Assembly: GCA_021613535.1 (NCBI GenBank)
Contig: CP075494.1
Span: 16,864,001-16,928,000, forward strand
DNA length: 64,000 nt
Origin: Adineta vaga
Taxonomy: Eukaryota; Rotifera
Direction: 5' to 3'
Under the pieces are notes generated by a model, which worked only from the letters and a program-made list of their open reading frames with translations, ran no database searches and was not told the origin of the DNA. This document shows, piece by piece, positions 1 to 10,426 of this stretch. Numbering within the stretch: position 1 is the first letter of the stretch; the number at the start of each line of letters is the position of its first letter. Both the position numbers and the translations under genes were made by a program.

Positions 1-1308
1 GGTTCCTGCAGAAATTCGTTTGTGTTACCAAATACTCCTTTTCCAGCTACAATAACTCCATCAGTACGTGAAGTTGAATCCGTTGGAAAGCGTAGGACTC
101 GATGATTATTAGAATCAGCAACATACATGAATGTCTCTGTTGAATCAAAGGCAAAACCTTGAGGAAAATTTAACTGATTTAGTTTATTTCCAGATTCAGT
201 GAATGAAGTTCCACCTGCGATAGTGATTGCATGTATTGCTTCATTCATAAACTGTACGATACGACTATTGCCAGTATCAGCTACATACAGATTTTCATAT
301 CTATCAACATAAACATCTGCAGGAGAGATTAGTTTGTTACTACCATGAGACCCAGCTACAATTATGTTATGCATGCCATCTTTTAATTTCTTCCATACAG
401 AAGACTCGAAGCTGTCAGCGCCATACAGAGTATCGTCAGAATCAATGAATAGACCTGCACATGATAATTGTGATGAAGGGAGCAGAGTAATCCCTGTTAT
501 ATTCCAATGTGGACTGTTGGGTGCACCTAATATAAAATTAAATAATGATGTAATAACATATTCTTTATTCTCCTATGCTGCAACATCGGCATCAAGATAT
601 GAATACAATAAAACCTGGATACGACACTGACGCATATGTCAATACATTGCAAAATTGCAGATAAAGTTTTGTAACTATTTTGTCTTTTATATTACACAAA
701 TCAAATAACATTCTTAAAACTTTTGTTATCTTAAAATCGATTGGATATTGATCAATAAACATTCAAATGATATTACATCGAGGGGTAAGTGGATAGTGGC
801 GGCGCCACGGGTGGGCTAGAGTGGGCTGAGCCCACCCTGGAATCATTTGAGCCCACCCTGATTTAAAAAACTTTTGCAAAAAACTGATTTTTATATTACA
901 AAAAGGCACGACTTCTATAGTTGAGCCCACCCTGAGTGGAAATTCTGGCGCCATCGCTATAAGTGGAGCGTGTTTATACTCACATGGATCTATTATTTTC
1001 TTTGTCGATGTTGTTTCTGTTGTTTTTCTTATTGTTGTATCAATTGCATGCTTATCGTTTTCCATTGTCATGATTATTGCCGATGTTCTTTCTGTTATAC
1101 CCGTTGCATCCTTATCATTTTCCGTTATGATTATTGTCGATGTTGTTTCCATCACCGTCTCATTCGTTGTTTTGTTGTTGTTTCTTTTATTTGTTACAAT
1201 TATGATTATTGAAATGATGATCACTACAATTAGTGATATGAAAACTGAAATGAACCATTTTTTTCGACTACGTCGACACCTATAAAACGAGCAACACTCT
1301 TCATTCAT
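1..1308 (-). CDS. NHL-repeat single-pass membrane protein, 5' part (partial)
   Basis: The reading frame starts at 1308. It opens with a short basic cytoplasmic stretch (RCRRSRKK) and one hydrophobic helix at about residues 19-38, then a Thr/Ser-rich stalk with repeated TTSTIII/ENDKDA-type units, so a type II membrane topology is likely. A GT-AG intron at about 776-527 (minus strand) joins this exon in frame to a second exon (526-1). That exon encodes at least two NHL beta-propeller blades, each with the pattern NLYVADTGNSRIVQF / FMYVADSNNHRVLRF followed by IVAG. The gene runs off the left edge. NHL propellers usually bind proteins, RNA or ligands; no enzymatic role can be claimed. A MITE sits inside the stalk exon without breaking the frame. 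The 250-bp intron is longer than others in this window, so the splice call is moderate. Confidence 0.7.
794..959. mobile_element. hAT-type MITE, 166 bp, inside the NHL-gene exon
   Basis: Imperfect 14-bp terminal inverted repeats (TAGTGGCGGCGCCA at 794-807 and its near inverse at 946-959) are bounded by a perfect 8-bp target duplication TAAGTGGA (786-793 and 960-967). The inside carries several GCCCACCCTG motifs in both orientations. Insert plus duplication is 174 bp, exactly 58 codons. No transposase is present; an 8-bp duplication fits the hAT superfamily. Confidence 0.85.
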
Positions 1309-2000
1309 TTCTTACATTTGAAAATATACATACCATGCTCTTGTTTCAACTAGTACTGTTTCAGTTGATTCATGCATTTCAAATGAAGTCTAAAAAAACA
1401 AGCCATACATACAACAATTTTTTTCTCTTCATTAAAATGATTCAGAATTACTGTATTTTCATTGATCGATGTTGCTTCATTTAACTTTGACATTTTGTAA
1501 ATCAGTTTACAATATAAGATCTAGAAGAATAAAGTAAAGAGACAAAATAAAACAACATTTTGACTTCACTTATATGAAAAATATCTTCTTCAAATAACAA
1601 CTGCACACTAACTATAAAAAATGAATAATAATAAATGGATATATTCTGAAAGCTCTATAGCAGTATTTGACTAAAGCTTTGTTATCTACATAAATATGTA
1701 TATTAGAGCTAACGAGGAAGTTTGGTAAATATTGAAGTCATGCAAACTTCATCTGTTGTTCGTAAAGTGCACAAAAAACGTAGGATATCTCAGCGCCAGA
1801 TTCGACTTTTTCTTGGGCCGATGCACACGAGTGCACGTTCTAACTTTGATCACATTGGTTCCAAGTAGAACTCGATGAGCTCTATCGATTTCACATTTTA
1901 GTTTTTAGTTTTGAACTATTTCTTGTAAAAGAACCATTTTATCGACATTAATGAGCACTGATAGAAAATCATAGATTGGCTAAAACATTTTAGCTAATAA
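1309..2000. other. Intergenic, nothing recognised
   Basis: AT-rich sequence upstream of the NHL gene. It probably contains that gene's promoter, but no clear motif, RNA gene or coding exon is visible. Confidence 0.5.
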
Positions 2001-2004
2001 ATGT

Positions 2005-2215
2005 TTTTGTGTACTCAAAAAGTGAGTATACTACTAAAATCGGTCAGTATGTCCGTCCGGCCGTCCGTTTATCCGATAACTTTCGAAAGGAGAGTCCAAG
2101 TGAGCTCAAATTTTTCACATAGTTTAGCCTCATTAATATCTCAGTCGAGTTCGAAGATGAGACCGATCGGTCAAGAATTGCTTGAGTTCTCGTAAAAATA
2201 CTGAAAACTGGCCAG
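2005..2215 (+). repeat. Dispersed repeat with GTGTACTCAAAAAGTGAGTA end
   Basis: The stretch begins with the near-palindrome GTGTACTCAAAAAGTGAGTA, followed by a GTCCGTCCGGCCGTCCG tract and CTTTCGAAAGGAGA. A second copy lies in reverse orientation at about 40080-40265 with the same order of landmarks (tail, CTCCTTTCGAAAG, GGCCGG tract, GTGTACTCAAAAAGTGAGTA). This is an unclassified dispersed element; no coding capacity is seen. Confidence 0.6.
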
Positions 2216-2358
2216 ATCATCCCTGAGGAGGAGTACAGGGATTTTTTGCCAAAGTTTTTCTTTCTTCATTTTCACAAGATATATCAGTCTGTTGGGCTTT
2301 ATGTGCATTACCCTTGTGTCCTCAAGTCCTAAGAGTGAATGTGGGTGAATAAGTGATC

Positions 2359-2516
2359 TGGGTGAAATTTCACCCAGATGGTTTTATAGTAGGTAAAATC
2401 TTGAAACTTTAAATGGTGGTTTCCTAGACACAATATATCGTCGAGAACATGTTGGAACATGAGTTGAAACTATAGATAGGGGTTATTTGAGGAACCTGGG
2501 TGAAATTTCACCCAAG
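2359..2516. repeat. Two perfect 18-20 bp palindromes
   Basis: CTGGGTGAAATTTCACCCAG at 2359-2378 is a perfect 20-bp palindrome. The same 18-bp core returns at about 2498-2515. A decayed relative occurs near 14625-14655. They may be ends of a short element or protein-binding sites; the function is unknown. Confidence 0.55.
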
Positions 2517-2529
2517 TGCTTTTATTCCC

Positions 2530-2620
2530 TCGACTGTTAGGAGGGTCATATGAAAAAAAATTGTTTGTTTGTTTGTTTGTAGGTTTGTGTCAAGGTCAAG
2601 GTCAAGGGTCAACAAAAAAA
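2530..2620 (+). repeat. Dispersed element end, CCCTCGACTG family (type A)
   Basis: The order is CCCTCGACTG, a GGAGGGTCATATG block, a poly-A tract, a GTTTGTTTGT run and a GGTCAAGGTCAAGG run. The same order occurs at about 13993, 32597 and 32832 (plus) and in reverse at about 32030 and 56695. It is followed to about 2765 by GTGGGTG-rich imperfect short repeats. Confidence 0.65.
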
Positions 2621-2840
2621 AATTAGTGATAGGACGCCTCAAATCGTGGGTGTGTATAGAGCTGGGTATTGTATGAAACCGTGGGTGATGGTATTGAGCT
2701 CGGTGGTCAGTGAAATCATGGGCGTGGGTGTTGGGTGAAATCATGGGTGGGGGTGTGAGACCACCCAAGCAGACAAGCAACGAAAAATAACGCGTTTTAA
2801 TGCGTAACAGCCGCACATTTTCACGATTTTATTTTCGTTA

Positions 2841-3017
2841 GAATTTCAACGCGTCAAAGCACGTTTTTTTCGTGGAAAAAGTGACTATTTTCAAGGGATA
2901 ATAGCGATAATATAAAAACCCGGGTGTCTTATACGTGTTCTCTATTATTCTTAGCAATCATGTCTTGAAAAAGACACTTTTTCTACGAAAAATACGTGCT
3001 TTAACGCGTTGAAATTC
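2841..3017. mobile_element. Foldback/MITE element with 46-bp inverted arms
   Basis: The left arm (about 2841-2886) and right arm (about 2972-3017) are inverted copies with only a few mismatches, sharing GAATTTCAACGCGT and AAAGCACGT, and are separated by about 85 bp. I found no convincing target duplication. The right arm ends about 10 bp before the LRR-like gene's first ATG. Confidence 0.7.
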
Positions 3018-3026
3018 TTTCAAGAA

Positions 3027-4112
3027 ATGTTAATTAAATTATGTAATTTAAAATATTTGTCATTAATCTTCATGTATATTGATGATGAATATGATTTTCT
3101 CGATGGTCATAAATGGGAAATATTTCTTCGACAAACACAAATAAAAAAATTTGATTTTAAATTCATATGTTATAATGAATTAATATATAATCAAAATAAT
3201 TCGATATTACTTCGTTCATATCGTTCTTCATTTTGGCTTAAAGCAAAACGATGCTATGTAGCATGTCATCGGTTATTATCAAGAAATAGTAAACAAACAT
3301 GGATTTATAGTATACCAAGATTTTTTCCTTGTTTTACCTTTAATAATAATCGATTTTCATCAACAGCACCAGTTGATTTTGAAGAAAATTATTTCCATTT
3401 ACAATATATTAAAACATCATCATTAAAAATCCATTCATCAATACTTCCTTCTATTCATCGTTTTATTAATGTTAAATATCTTACTTTAAATGGATTAACA
3501 TTACCATCAATGAATATACTTATGTCATATGTAAATCTGTATTCTATCGAAGAACTTGATTTATCAGAAATAAAAAATATTTCAATTGGTGAAATTCATT
3601 TATTAATTGAACATATTCCTAAATTAAAACATTTAATCATTAACAAATTTATTCCATTATTTCTTCCACCATTATATATGGATTCATTAACAATTCATAA
3701 ATGGAATTATCATACTGATATTAATCAATTTTGTTTAAGATTTTCACATATAAAATCTTTAGAAATTGATGTTTCATCAGTTGAAATGATGATTATATTA
3801 ATAAAACGTTTAAAATATCTTGAACATATTGTATTTAAATATAATATTGATAGATATTTACCATTTCTTTCTATTAGATGGTTAAAACGAATATTCTGTC
3901 GACTTCGACGAGACAAATTTACATATCGAACAACTGATTATTCTCTTCATTTATCAATTAAGAAGAAACAAAACATGAACAAAAAACATTTCTTTTTCAT
4001 GAAACTTTTGAAATTAATATATTCATTTATTGAAAAAAGTAGAAAAATCAGGAAAATGATGTTCTTTTTTTGTCTTAGAAATATGATTATGAGACTTATA
4101 ATAGATCGATAA
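3027..4112 (+). CDS. F-box/LRR-like protein, probably 5'-truncated
   Basis: The open frame gives about 361 residues from the first ATG at 3027; the frame continues upstream only through a TTG into a MITE arm. The N-terminal third lacks obvious repeats. From about residue 145 on there are irregular leucine-rich units such as KYLTLNGLTLP, IEELDLSE and KLKHLIINKF. The C-terminus is strongly basic (many K/R). This resembles the C-terminal part of the large bdelloid F-box/LRR-like families. An F-box would sit before the present start, so the MITE boundary suggests loss or displacement of the 5' end. Codon use is very AT-rich, as in the receptor gene further right. A ligase-adaptor role is only an inference from family resemblance. 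Confidence 0.5.
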   Translation: MLIKLCNLKYLSLIFMYIDDEYDFLDGHKWEIFLRQTQIKKFDFKFICYNELIYNQNNSILLRSYRSSFWLKAKRCYVACHRLLSRNSKQTWIYSIPRFFPCFTFNNNRFSSTAPVDFEENYFHLQYIKTSSLKIHSSILPSIHRFINVKYLTLNGLTLPSMNILMSYVNLYSIEELDLSEIKNISIGEIHLLIEHIPKLKHLIINKFIPLFLPPLYMDSLTIHKWNYHTDINQFCLRFSHIKSLEIDVSSVEMMIILIKRLKYLEHIVFKYNIDRYLPFLSIRWLKRIFCRLRRDKFTYRTTDYSLHLSIKKKQNMNKKHFFFMKLLKLIYSFIEKSRKIRKMMFFFCLRNMIMRLIIDR

Positions 4113-4141
4113 TTCATCTTTAGTAAAAATTGTATTGAACT

Positions 4142-6232
4142 CTATTCTTCGTGATCTATTCCATAATTAGTTTGATAGATAGACAGACTATCATTGAAAT
4201 AATGAACAGCTTGCAATGGATTATTTAAACATTGATAGTATATGTCAACATTATTCAAGTTTTTCGCAATATGTATATGATCAGATGACAATATTTGACG
4301 ATTGATGGCAAGTGTTTTGAGTTCACATCGCGACGCATCATCGAACATGTCGTATTTATAATATAAACAACTCAATGATGTGAGATATTTACTTATTTCT
4401 TGATGATCAATAGGTATGGCATGTTCTAGAATGGACACAGCTTGTTCATAATATTTGAGTGTTTCATTTAGATTTGTATCTTCAAAAACATGAGCCATAA
4501 TGATCAATGTTCGAGCAATACAAGGATGATCATCACCTAAGACCTTTTTCTGAATATTAAGTTTTTCTTGACAAAACTTCAACGCATTTTCCATCTCATT
4601 TTTCTTCTTATAAATATTAATAATTACACTCAGATTCATCCATAGACTGTAATGATCTGGTGGACAACAATCTCTTACGAGGTCTAGTGGTCGACGGTAA
4701 CACTCAAGTGCAAGATCAAATTCATTTTGCTTCTCGTAAACGTTTCCAATATAACCTAAACATTGGCAAATCCGTCGATGATTAACAGATCGAACACATG
4801 TAAACATGTTAAGCGCACGAAATAGATGATGCAGAGCATTACTAAAATCACCAATTTCGGTGTAGACTCGACCGATATTTTGTATCGTTTCAGCTTTATT
4901 TTTATGATTACCTGGATAATTTTTTTCGTCAATTTTCAATACTTGCTGACAATAGTTCAGGGCTTGCTTAAAATCTCCTTGACATCTGTACATTCCAGCA
5001 ATATTATAGAGTGAAGCAGCAATGTCAGGGTGGTTGGGTGGTAGACGCTTTTGACGAATCTCATAGGCTAATTGGAAATACTCAAATGCCAACTCCAACT
5101 CCTGTCTTCTGCGATATACATGTGCCATATTGTTATAAACAGATGCAATGTCTGCATGATCAGATGTCATTGATTTGAGTAATATTTCGAAATATTTCAT
5201 CGCTTGATCTATTCGACCTAGTTTGAAAAGCACAATACGACCAAAATAGATGAGCGGTGAGTGTTCATCTAACTCTTATTTTACTATCATGAAATATTCT
5301 TGAACTATTTCTGATCTTGCATCGGTAGCAGTTAATTCTACGATCGTTATTTTACGCATTGAATTATAGGTAATACATCCAATTTTAAAGGTACTGTTAA
5401 GATGGAAGAGTACTTCGTTTTCGTCTTTTATATGAGCCTTATTTTTAATATCAGCAAATACTATCGTTGTCAATGAGGGATCTGCTGTAATTTGAAATAA
5501 AACTGCTTGAACATCATCTAATGGAAGACTTTGCCCAGCGAACGTAATTGATACATCAGTATCACGAGAAGTAGATAAAAATCCATTCATGGAAATGATC
5601 TCACCTTCGTTTTGTTTCAGTTTTTCAAGTTCTTTACGTGGAATTTGTGCTCCACGATATAAAGTAAGAAGAGAATCATCTTTCCAGTAGTGACTTTCTT
5701 TTTCGAGTGCAGCACATAGATCAATAATAAAAAACCAAAATAAATACAGAAATTCTATATTTTCGGTGCGAAGTGCCTTGTTCAATAGTTTATATACAAA
5801 ACATTTCCTTGTATACCAGTCTATTACTTTATCACTTGAATAATCATTTCGAAATCTCTCGACATTATGCAATCCTACATTATTAGTTCGACAATACTCA
5901 TAGCATACCTTCATCATATCATCTTTAGCTTGTTCATCGTGCGGCATTTGTTTGAGTACATAAATCAACATTTGATACCAGAGAAATGATGCTGATTCTG
6001 TGGATAAATTTCGTCCGAGCGTTTGCTTTTGATCTAAAAGACAAAAGGATAGCAATTGCCGTTCTAGTAAAATTGATTGAATGTAAGAATAATCTAGTGA
6101 ATTATCAACATCTTCATCGAGCCAGATCAGTTCGGCACCTTCTCTATTCTGAATCACTTCATGAGAAAGAACATTCTGCAGTCCTCCATCCAGAGAAATA
6201 ATGGCAGCCATCATATAATTAGTTTTCTTCAT
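4142..6232 (-). pseudogene. ART-TPR protein gene split by one in-frame stop
   Basis: Two minus-strand frames are really one. Residues 1-318 (6232-5276) form an arginine-type ADP-ribosyltransferase with the R-S-E signature: LYRGAQ (about 190), FLSTS (about 218) and the ExE site KDENEVLF (about 268). This fold transfers ADP-ribose from NAD+ to protein arginine. After the TAA at 5278-5276 the same frame stays open through ELDEHSPLIYFGRIV and then about 363 residues of kinesin-light-chain-like TPRs of 42-residue period (repeats of the form A..Y.N.A..Y...G....AL.YY). ART plus TPR in one chain is a common bdelloid architecture. I infer a nonsense mutation or a base error. If the stop is real, the catalytic part could still be made alone. 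No signal peptide is seen. Confidence 0.8.
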
Positions 6233-7287
6233 CTACGTATCAGCACTCTGAACATAGCATATAAATATCACGTTGTATTAACCTTTTTTTTTCAAAAGAA
6301 CTATAGATTGATATCCCACTGCTCCTATTTTTCTTCAAACGTTCTCTTTCAGACAACTTTTCGTCTTTTTTTTTAGCAAAAAACTATATATAGGGCGGAA
6401 GAAAGTGAAAGAACGAGAAGAAAAGAGACAAACTTAAATTTTTTCTACGCCATGCGATACTCAGAAAAAAATGGTGCTTATCAAAACTTTTCTGGAGAGG
6501 GCGAGGATGGATGAAGACGAACAATATATACTAGCACTCACACCATCGATTTGTATGATGAATTTTTCATTATTAAAGTGTATGTTAAAACAATTGTCTC
6601 TATACTAAAAAGATACAACAGCCTATGACCAGAAATACATATCACAAAAAACAAAAATTAATTCTCAACATTCATCTGATGTGCAAGATCAATTTCAAGT
6701 CATCATGTAAATAATTTTAGATTTGAGATGTCTTATGAACAATTATCTGGCAGTGCTTACTGTATTCGTCATCATTAGTAATCACTTTTACTTTTCTTTT
6801 TTTACAAGTATTCACCAGTTACTATTGCACAAAACTCTTTTATTCTGAAGGGAATTTTTTCTTTATATAAAGATGAACCGAGGGTCAACGATTATTTGTA
6901 TATTCACAGGGTATGCAGTTTACTATATAATTTTCACGCGGTCATGTGAAATGATGCATCTCTCTCTCTCTCTCTCATTTTGTTTCTTTGTTGTTCTTCG
7001 TCTTTTATCGATTAAATAGAAAGAACAAGTGAAAAAGATATGCGTTGTTTCTCTTGACAGTCGTTGATCAGATGTGCAAGCAAGCGAAAAAAAGAAGCGT
7101 AAGTCATAGCTGTTAGATACTTTGTTTTTTTCATTTTCAGATGAATCGACAAAACCACGAAATCTCGAAAGTATCTAATGACTATGTTAATAGCTGAGAA
7201 GATATTTGCAAATCATATTATAAAAACGATTGTATATGTGATTCTAAGTTTCGATTATGAATAATAATTTCAGATTCCTAATTCATT
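6233..7287. other. Intergenic between divergent ART-TPR and HMT genes
   Basis: AT-rich, with a (TC)n microsatellite at about 6959-6977. This divergent spacer probably carries the promoters of both flanking genes. No coding exon or RNA gene was recognised. Confidence 0.5.
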
Positions 7288-7361
7288 ATGGCTAAATATC
7301 GAAATCAATTACCTCAATTATCTGGTAATTTCTTTATTACAAATGGTGGTTTAGAGACTAC

Positions 7362-10300
7362 CAGAGCTCCGCGGGACGACCAAAAAGTCGTCCCGTCCCG
7401 CCCCGTGTCCCGCCTCTTTTCGTCCCGTCCCGTCCTGTCCCGCGTTAGTTTCGATCGAGAGTCCCGTCCCGTCCCGTATTTCGAGCTCTTCTGTCCCGTC
7501 CCGTTCGTCCCGTCCCGCATCATGTTTTACTTTTTCAATCTAAATAATTTATTTTACCTCTTAAATATATTTAACTAACATTAATATTACAAAAAATACT
7601 TTTTATCACAAAAAATTGAATGTTCAGCAAGAAGAATCTTTTTCTATGAAAAAAGAATAAGTTTGAATACTGCTCATCTAGTAACTGATCTAAGAAAAAG
7701 TATGTTGTTGAGATTTTCTGGATTGATTGAAGCACGACGTTCACTCATAACGAGCCCACCTCCACTAAATTCACGTTCAACTGATGATGTTGTAGCGGGA
7801 ATACAATGAATCATTCGCGCCAGTTTCGATAATAATGGCAGATTGTTTTGGTTTTCCTTCCAGAATATTAAAGGATTGTCAACGAGCAGCTCAGGATTAA
7901 TATGCATTGATAAGTATTTGTCGACTTCATCATCATCTAGTTCATCATATTCGTCACTGAGATTACCGACTTCATATTCTTGACCAAATCGTTTTTTCTT
8001 CTTGAGAGGTGGTTCACCTTGAGCATTCGTTTGAAATAATTGTTGTTTTCCTCGATTATGTAACAAACGTTTTACTTTTTCTCGTTCAGCTATTTCTTTC
8101 AATTGTCGTCGTACATAAATCTTGCAAGAATCAATTTCTTCATTGGAACATTTGCGAAGATATCTGTATCTAGGATGAAGAAATGTTGCTGCAAAATGAA
8201 TGGGTTCTAAGACAAACATATCTTTTAGTAATTCAAGTAGACGAAGTCGAAAAAATCGAATTCCTGAAAGCAAAAAATAGTCTTGCTTGAATTATTTTAC
8301 AAGTGTTCACCTGATATATTCTATCAGATAGAACTATTAAACTCACCATCCGACTCCTCCGATTCGATATCATATTGATCGTCATCACTTTCTTTTCTTT
8401 TCGATGACATATTATCAGAATCATCATTTTCTTTATTGAAATTGATCAAATATTCGAATGAACTTAATGCTTTACGTAAAGTCATGACACAGATAAGAAC
8501 TAAATACAACGATGGTTGATTTCCTTTTTGTATAATGGTTAGGATATGCTTGAATGGACGTAATAAATATATAAGACGTTTGATAATCAATCGATCAATT
8601 AAAAATGATTTCTTCTTCTCCTGCAAAACCTTTTTTGTTTCTTTAAAAGAACGATCAATTGATTCCAACAATTGCATTATCGAAAGCCAACGAACTTTGC
8701 TTGATTGATGTAAACTAAAACCACCTTCAGATTGAATATCTTTGTTCAATCCATTCTAGAATATGGAAAAAAAAGTAAATATTTGTTCATTCGTTAACTC
8801 ACCAATTTGACATATTTCACAATATCTTTGCAATTGTTGAGCACTTTCAAGACTTCTCGAGCACAATTAGGCAGATCTTTAACTTTTGTCTTTGACATAT
8901 TAACGAAAACAATTTCATCAATATCACCATCCAAAATACTGCTATTGAATAGATCTTCTGAATTTACCACATTTTCACCTGTTGAATCAGAAGAAACACC
9001 TGTTTGATTTTTGATTGACTCATTCTGGTAGAAACACAACACCAGAATATTGTTCAGTCGGTGAGCAAAGCAGAAATATGAAGAATAATTCTTCATTGCC
9101 TTTACGAAGTTAGAACCACGATCTGTCACAAATTTAAGAATAGATAAATCAGTAATGTTGAACTTTCCCAATGCTTTATGTAATGCCTAAAAAATACAAG
9201 CAATTATAGTGAGAAGAGAAAAAGATCCTCACCTCAATGACACTTTCAGCAGTTTTATCATCTTCTTCAAATGGAGAGCAACAAAGATCATACGATCGAT
9301 ACTCAAATTGATCATTAACAAATGCGGCAGCAATTCCAAGATAAGAAACTTGATGAACAGGATCGCTCCATAAATCGGGACAAAATGTAACAGCCTCGCT
9401 CTCAAGAGGTTCAATTAATTCTTCACTAATACGAACACGATGTTGATCAGCGAGTTTGGATACATGTGCAGCGGTTGTATCAGCACCTCTCAACACTTCA
9501 TCCACATCAATACAACCACGACGAGCACCTTAATGAAGAGATAAAACAGATATTATTAGAGTTTTATGATCAGCTAATTACCAATTGAAATACATTCCTG
9601 GATCAATCGCCGAAGTCCTTTATCTTCAACTACTGAAAATGGACGAATACTTTGACAAACCCATTCTGCTTGTAAATCCTTTATCTTCATAATTTCAGGT
9701 GCTTTTAAAACCGGTGATTGTCCTGCATAAAACGTAGTTAAACGTCGCTGTGTCGAAGGTGTTCCATTTGCTGCTAATCTTTTATTTCGTTCTTTTGAAG
9801 CTTCACAATCATGTCCATTGAGTAATCTCGTACTGTTTGATATGAATGAATATGTGCAAAAACACTTCCGGCACGAAACAAATCCATTAATTCGTTCAGC
9901 ATCACCATTACTATTGATAACTGCGGGAAATCCAAACAAAGTCCAACAATCAGATGTGCGCTTGCCTGTATTTTCAATAATAATATATTCATTAGATCTT
10001 GTTTTGAGCATCGATTGAATTTCACCACATCTGGCTTTATCCACATTTCGAGGAGAAGAAGGTGATGAACTGACTAAAGTGATCTGCGAACCACGATGTG
10101 CTGCATTTCCAACACGTGAGATAGAAACTGGTGACAAAAGTTCTGGTGACGACATGAAATCGATATTTAATTAATAATAAGTATTAATTGCTGAAAATTT
10201 ATTAAATAAATCAGTGATACAAAAAGAAAAGTGTAGTTGAACAAAGAGAAAGAAAAAGAATGATTTACTGTATATTCAATAATCTGAGGATGATTAACCA

Positions 10301-10426
10301 GATTCGTTCTATAAGCTAACTATCCATTCGTGTATGTTCAAGTTGTAGATGTCGCGGGACACCAGAAAAAGTTATCGTGTCCCGTCCCGTCCCGTCCAGC
10401 GGCCAGTCATGTCCCGCGGAGCTCTG
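7362..10426 (-). mobile_element. Complete autonomous hAT transposon, 3065 bp
   Basis: Perfect 16-bp terminal inverted repeats CAGAGCTCCGCGGGAC (7362-7377 and inverted at 10411-10426) are flanked by a perfect 8-bp target duplication GAGACTAC (7354-7361 and 10427-10434). Inside each end are many copies of GTCCCG/CGGGAC (about 7375-7520 and 10350-10415), likely subterminal transposase-binding sites. It carries one transposase gene on the minus strand. Perfect ends and an open gene point to a recent, possibly still mobile insertion. Confidence 0.95.
7674..10155 (-). CDS. hAT transposase, five exons, about 750 aa
   Basis: Exons read 10155-9582, 9528-9233, 9186-8803, 8755-8347 and 8263-7674. All four introns are GT-AG, 46-83 bp long. 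The spliced length of 2253 bp is an exact multiple of three with no internal stop. The N-terminal part has a Cys/His pattern typical of a BED-like finger (CRKCFC ... NGHDC). The middle holds the RNase H-like catalytic region (FCPDLWSD, KFVTDRGSNF). The last exon carries an acidic linker, a KKKKR basic patch and the hAT C-terminal dimerization block with SSVEREFSGGG and INPENLNNILFLRS. It excises and reinserts elements with matching ends. The small introns match host style, so it is adapted to this genome. No disabling lesion was seen. Confidence 0.9.

Noticed and set aside
970-1212. Plus-strand Cys/Tyr-rich frames opposite the NHL stalk
   Set aside because: They are the antisense of the Thr/Asn-rich stalk and transmembrane repeats.
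3009-3026. TTG start of the LRR-like frame
   Set aside because: It lies in a MITE arm, and the first ATG is at 3027.
7288-7578. Open frame running from HMT codon 1 into Pro/Arg/Val-rich sequence
   Set aside because: Beyond codon 25 it is the translated GTCCCG subterminal repeat of the hAT element, not protein coding.
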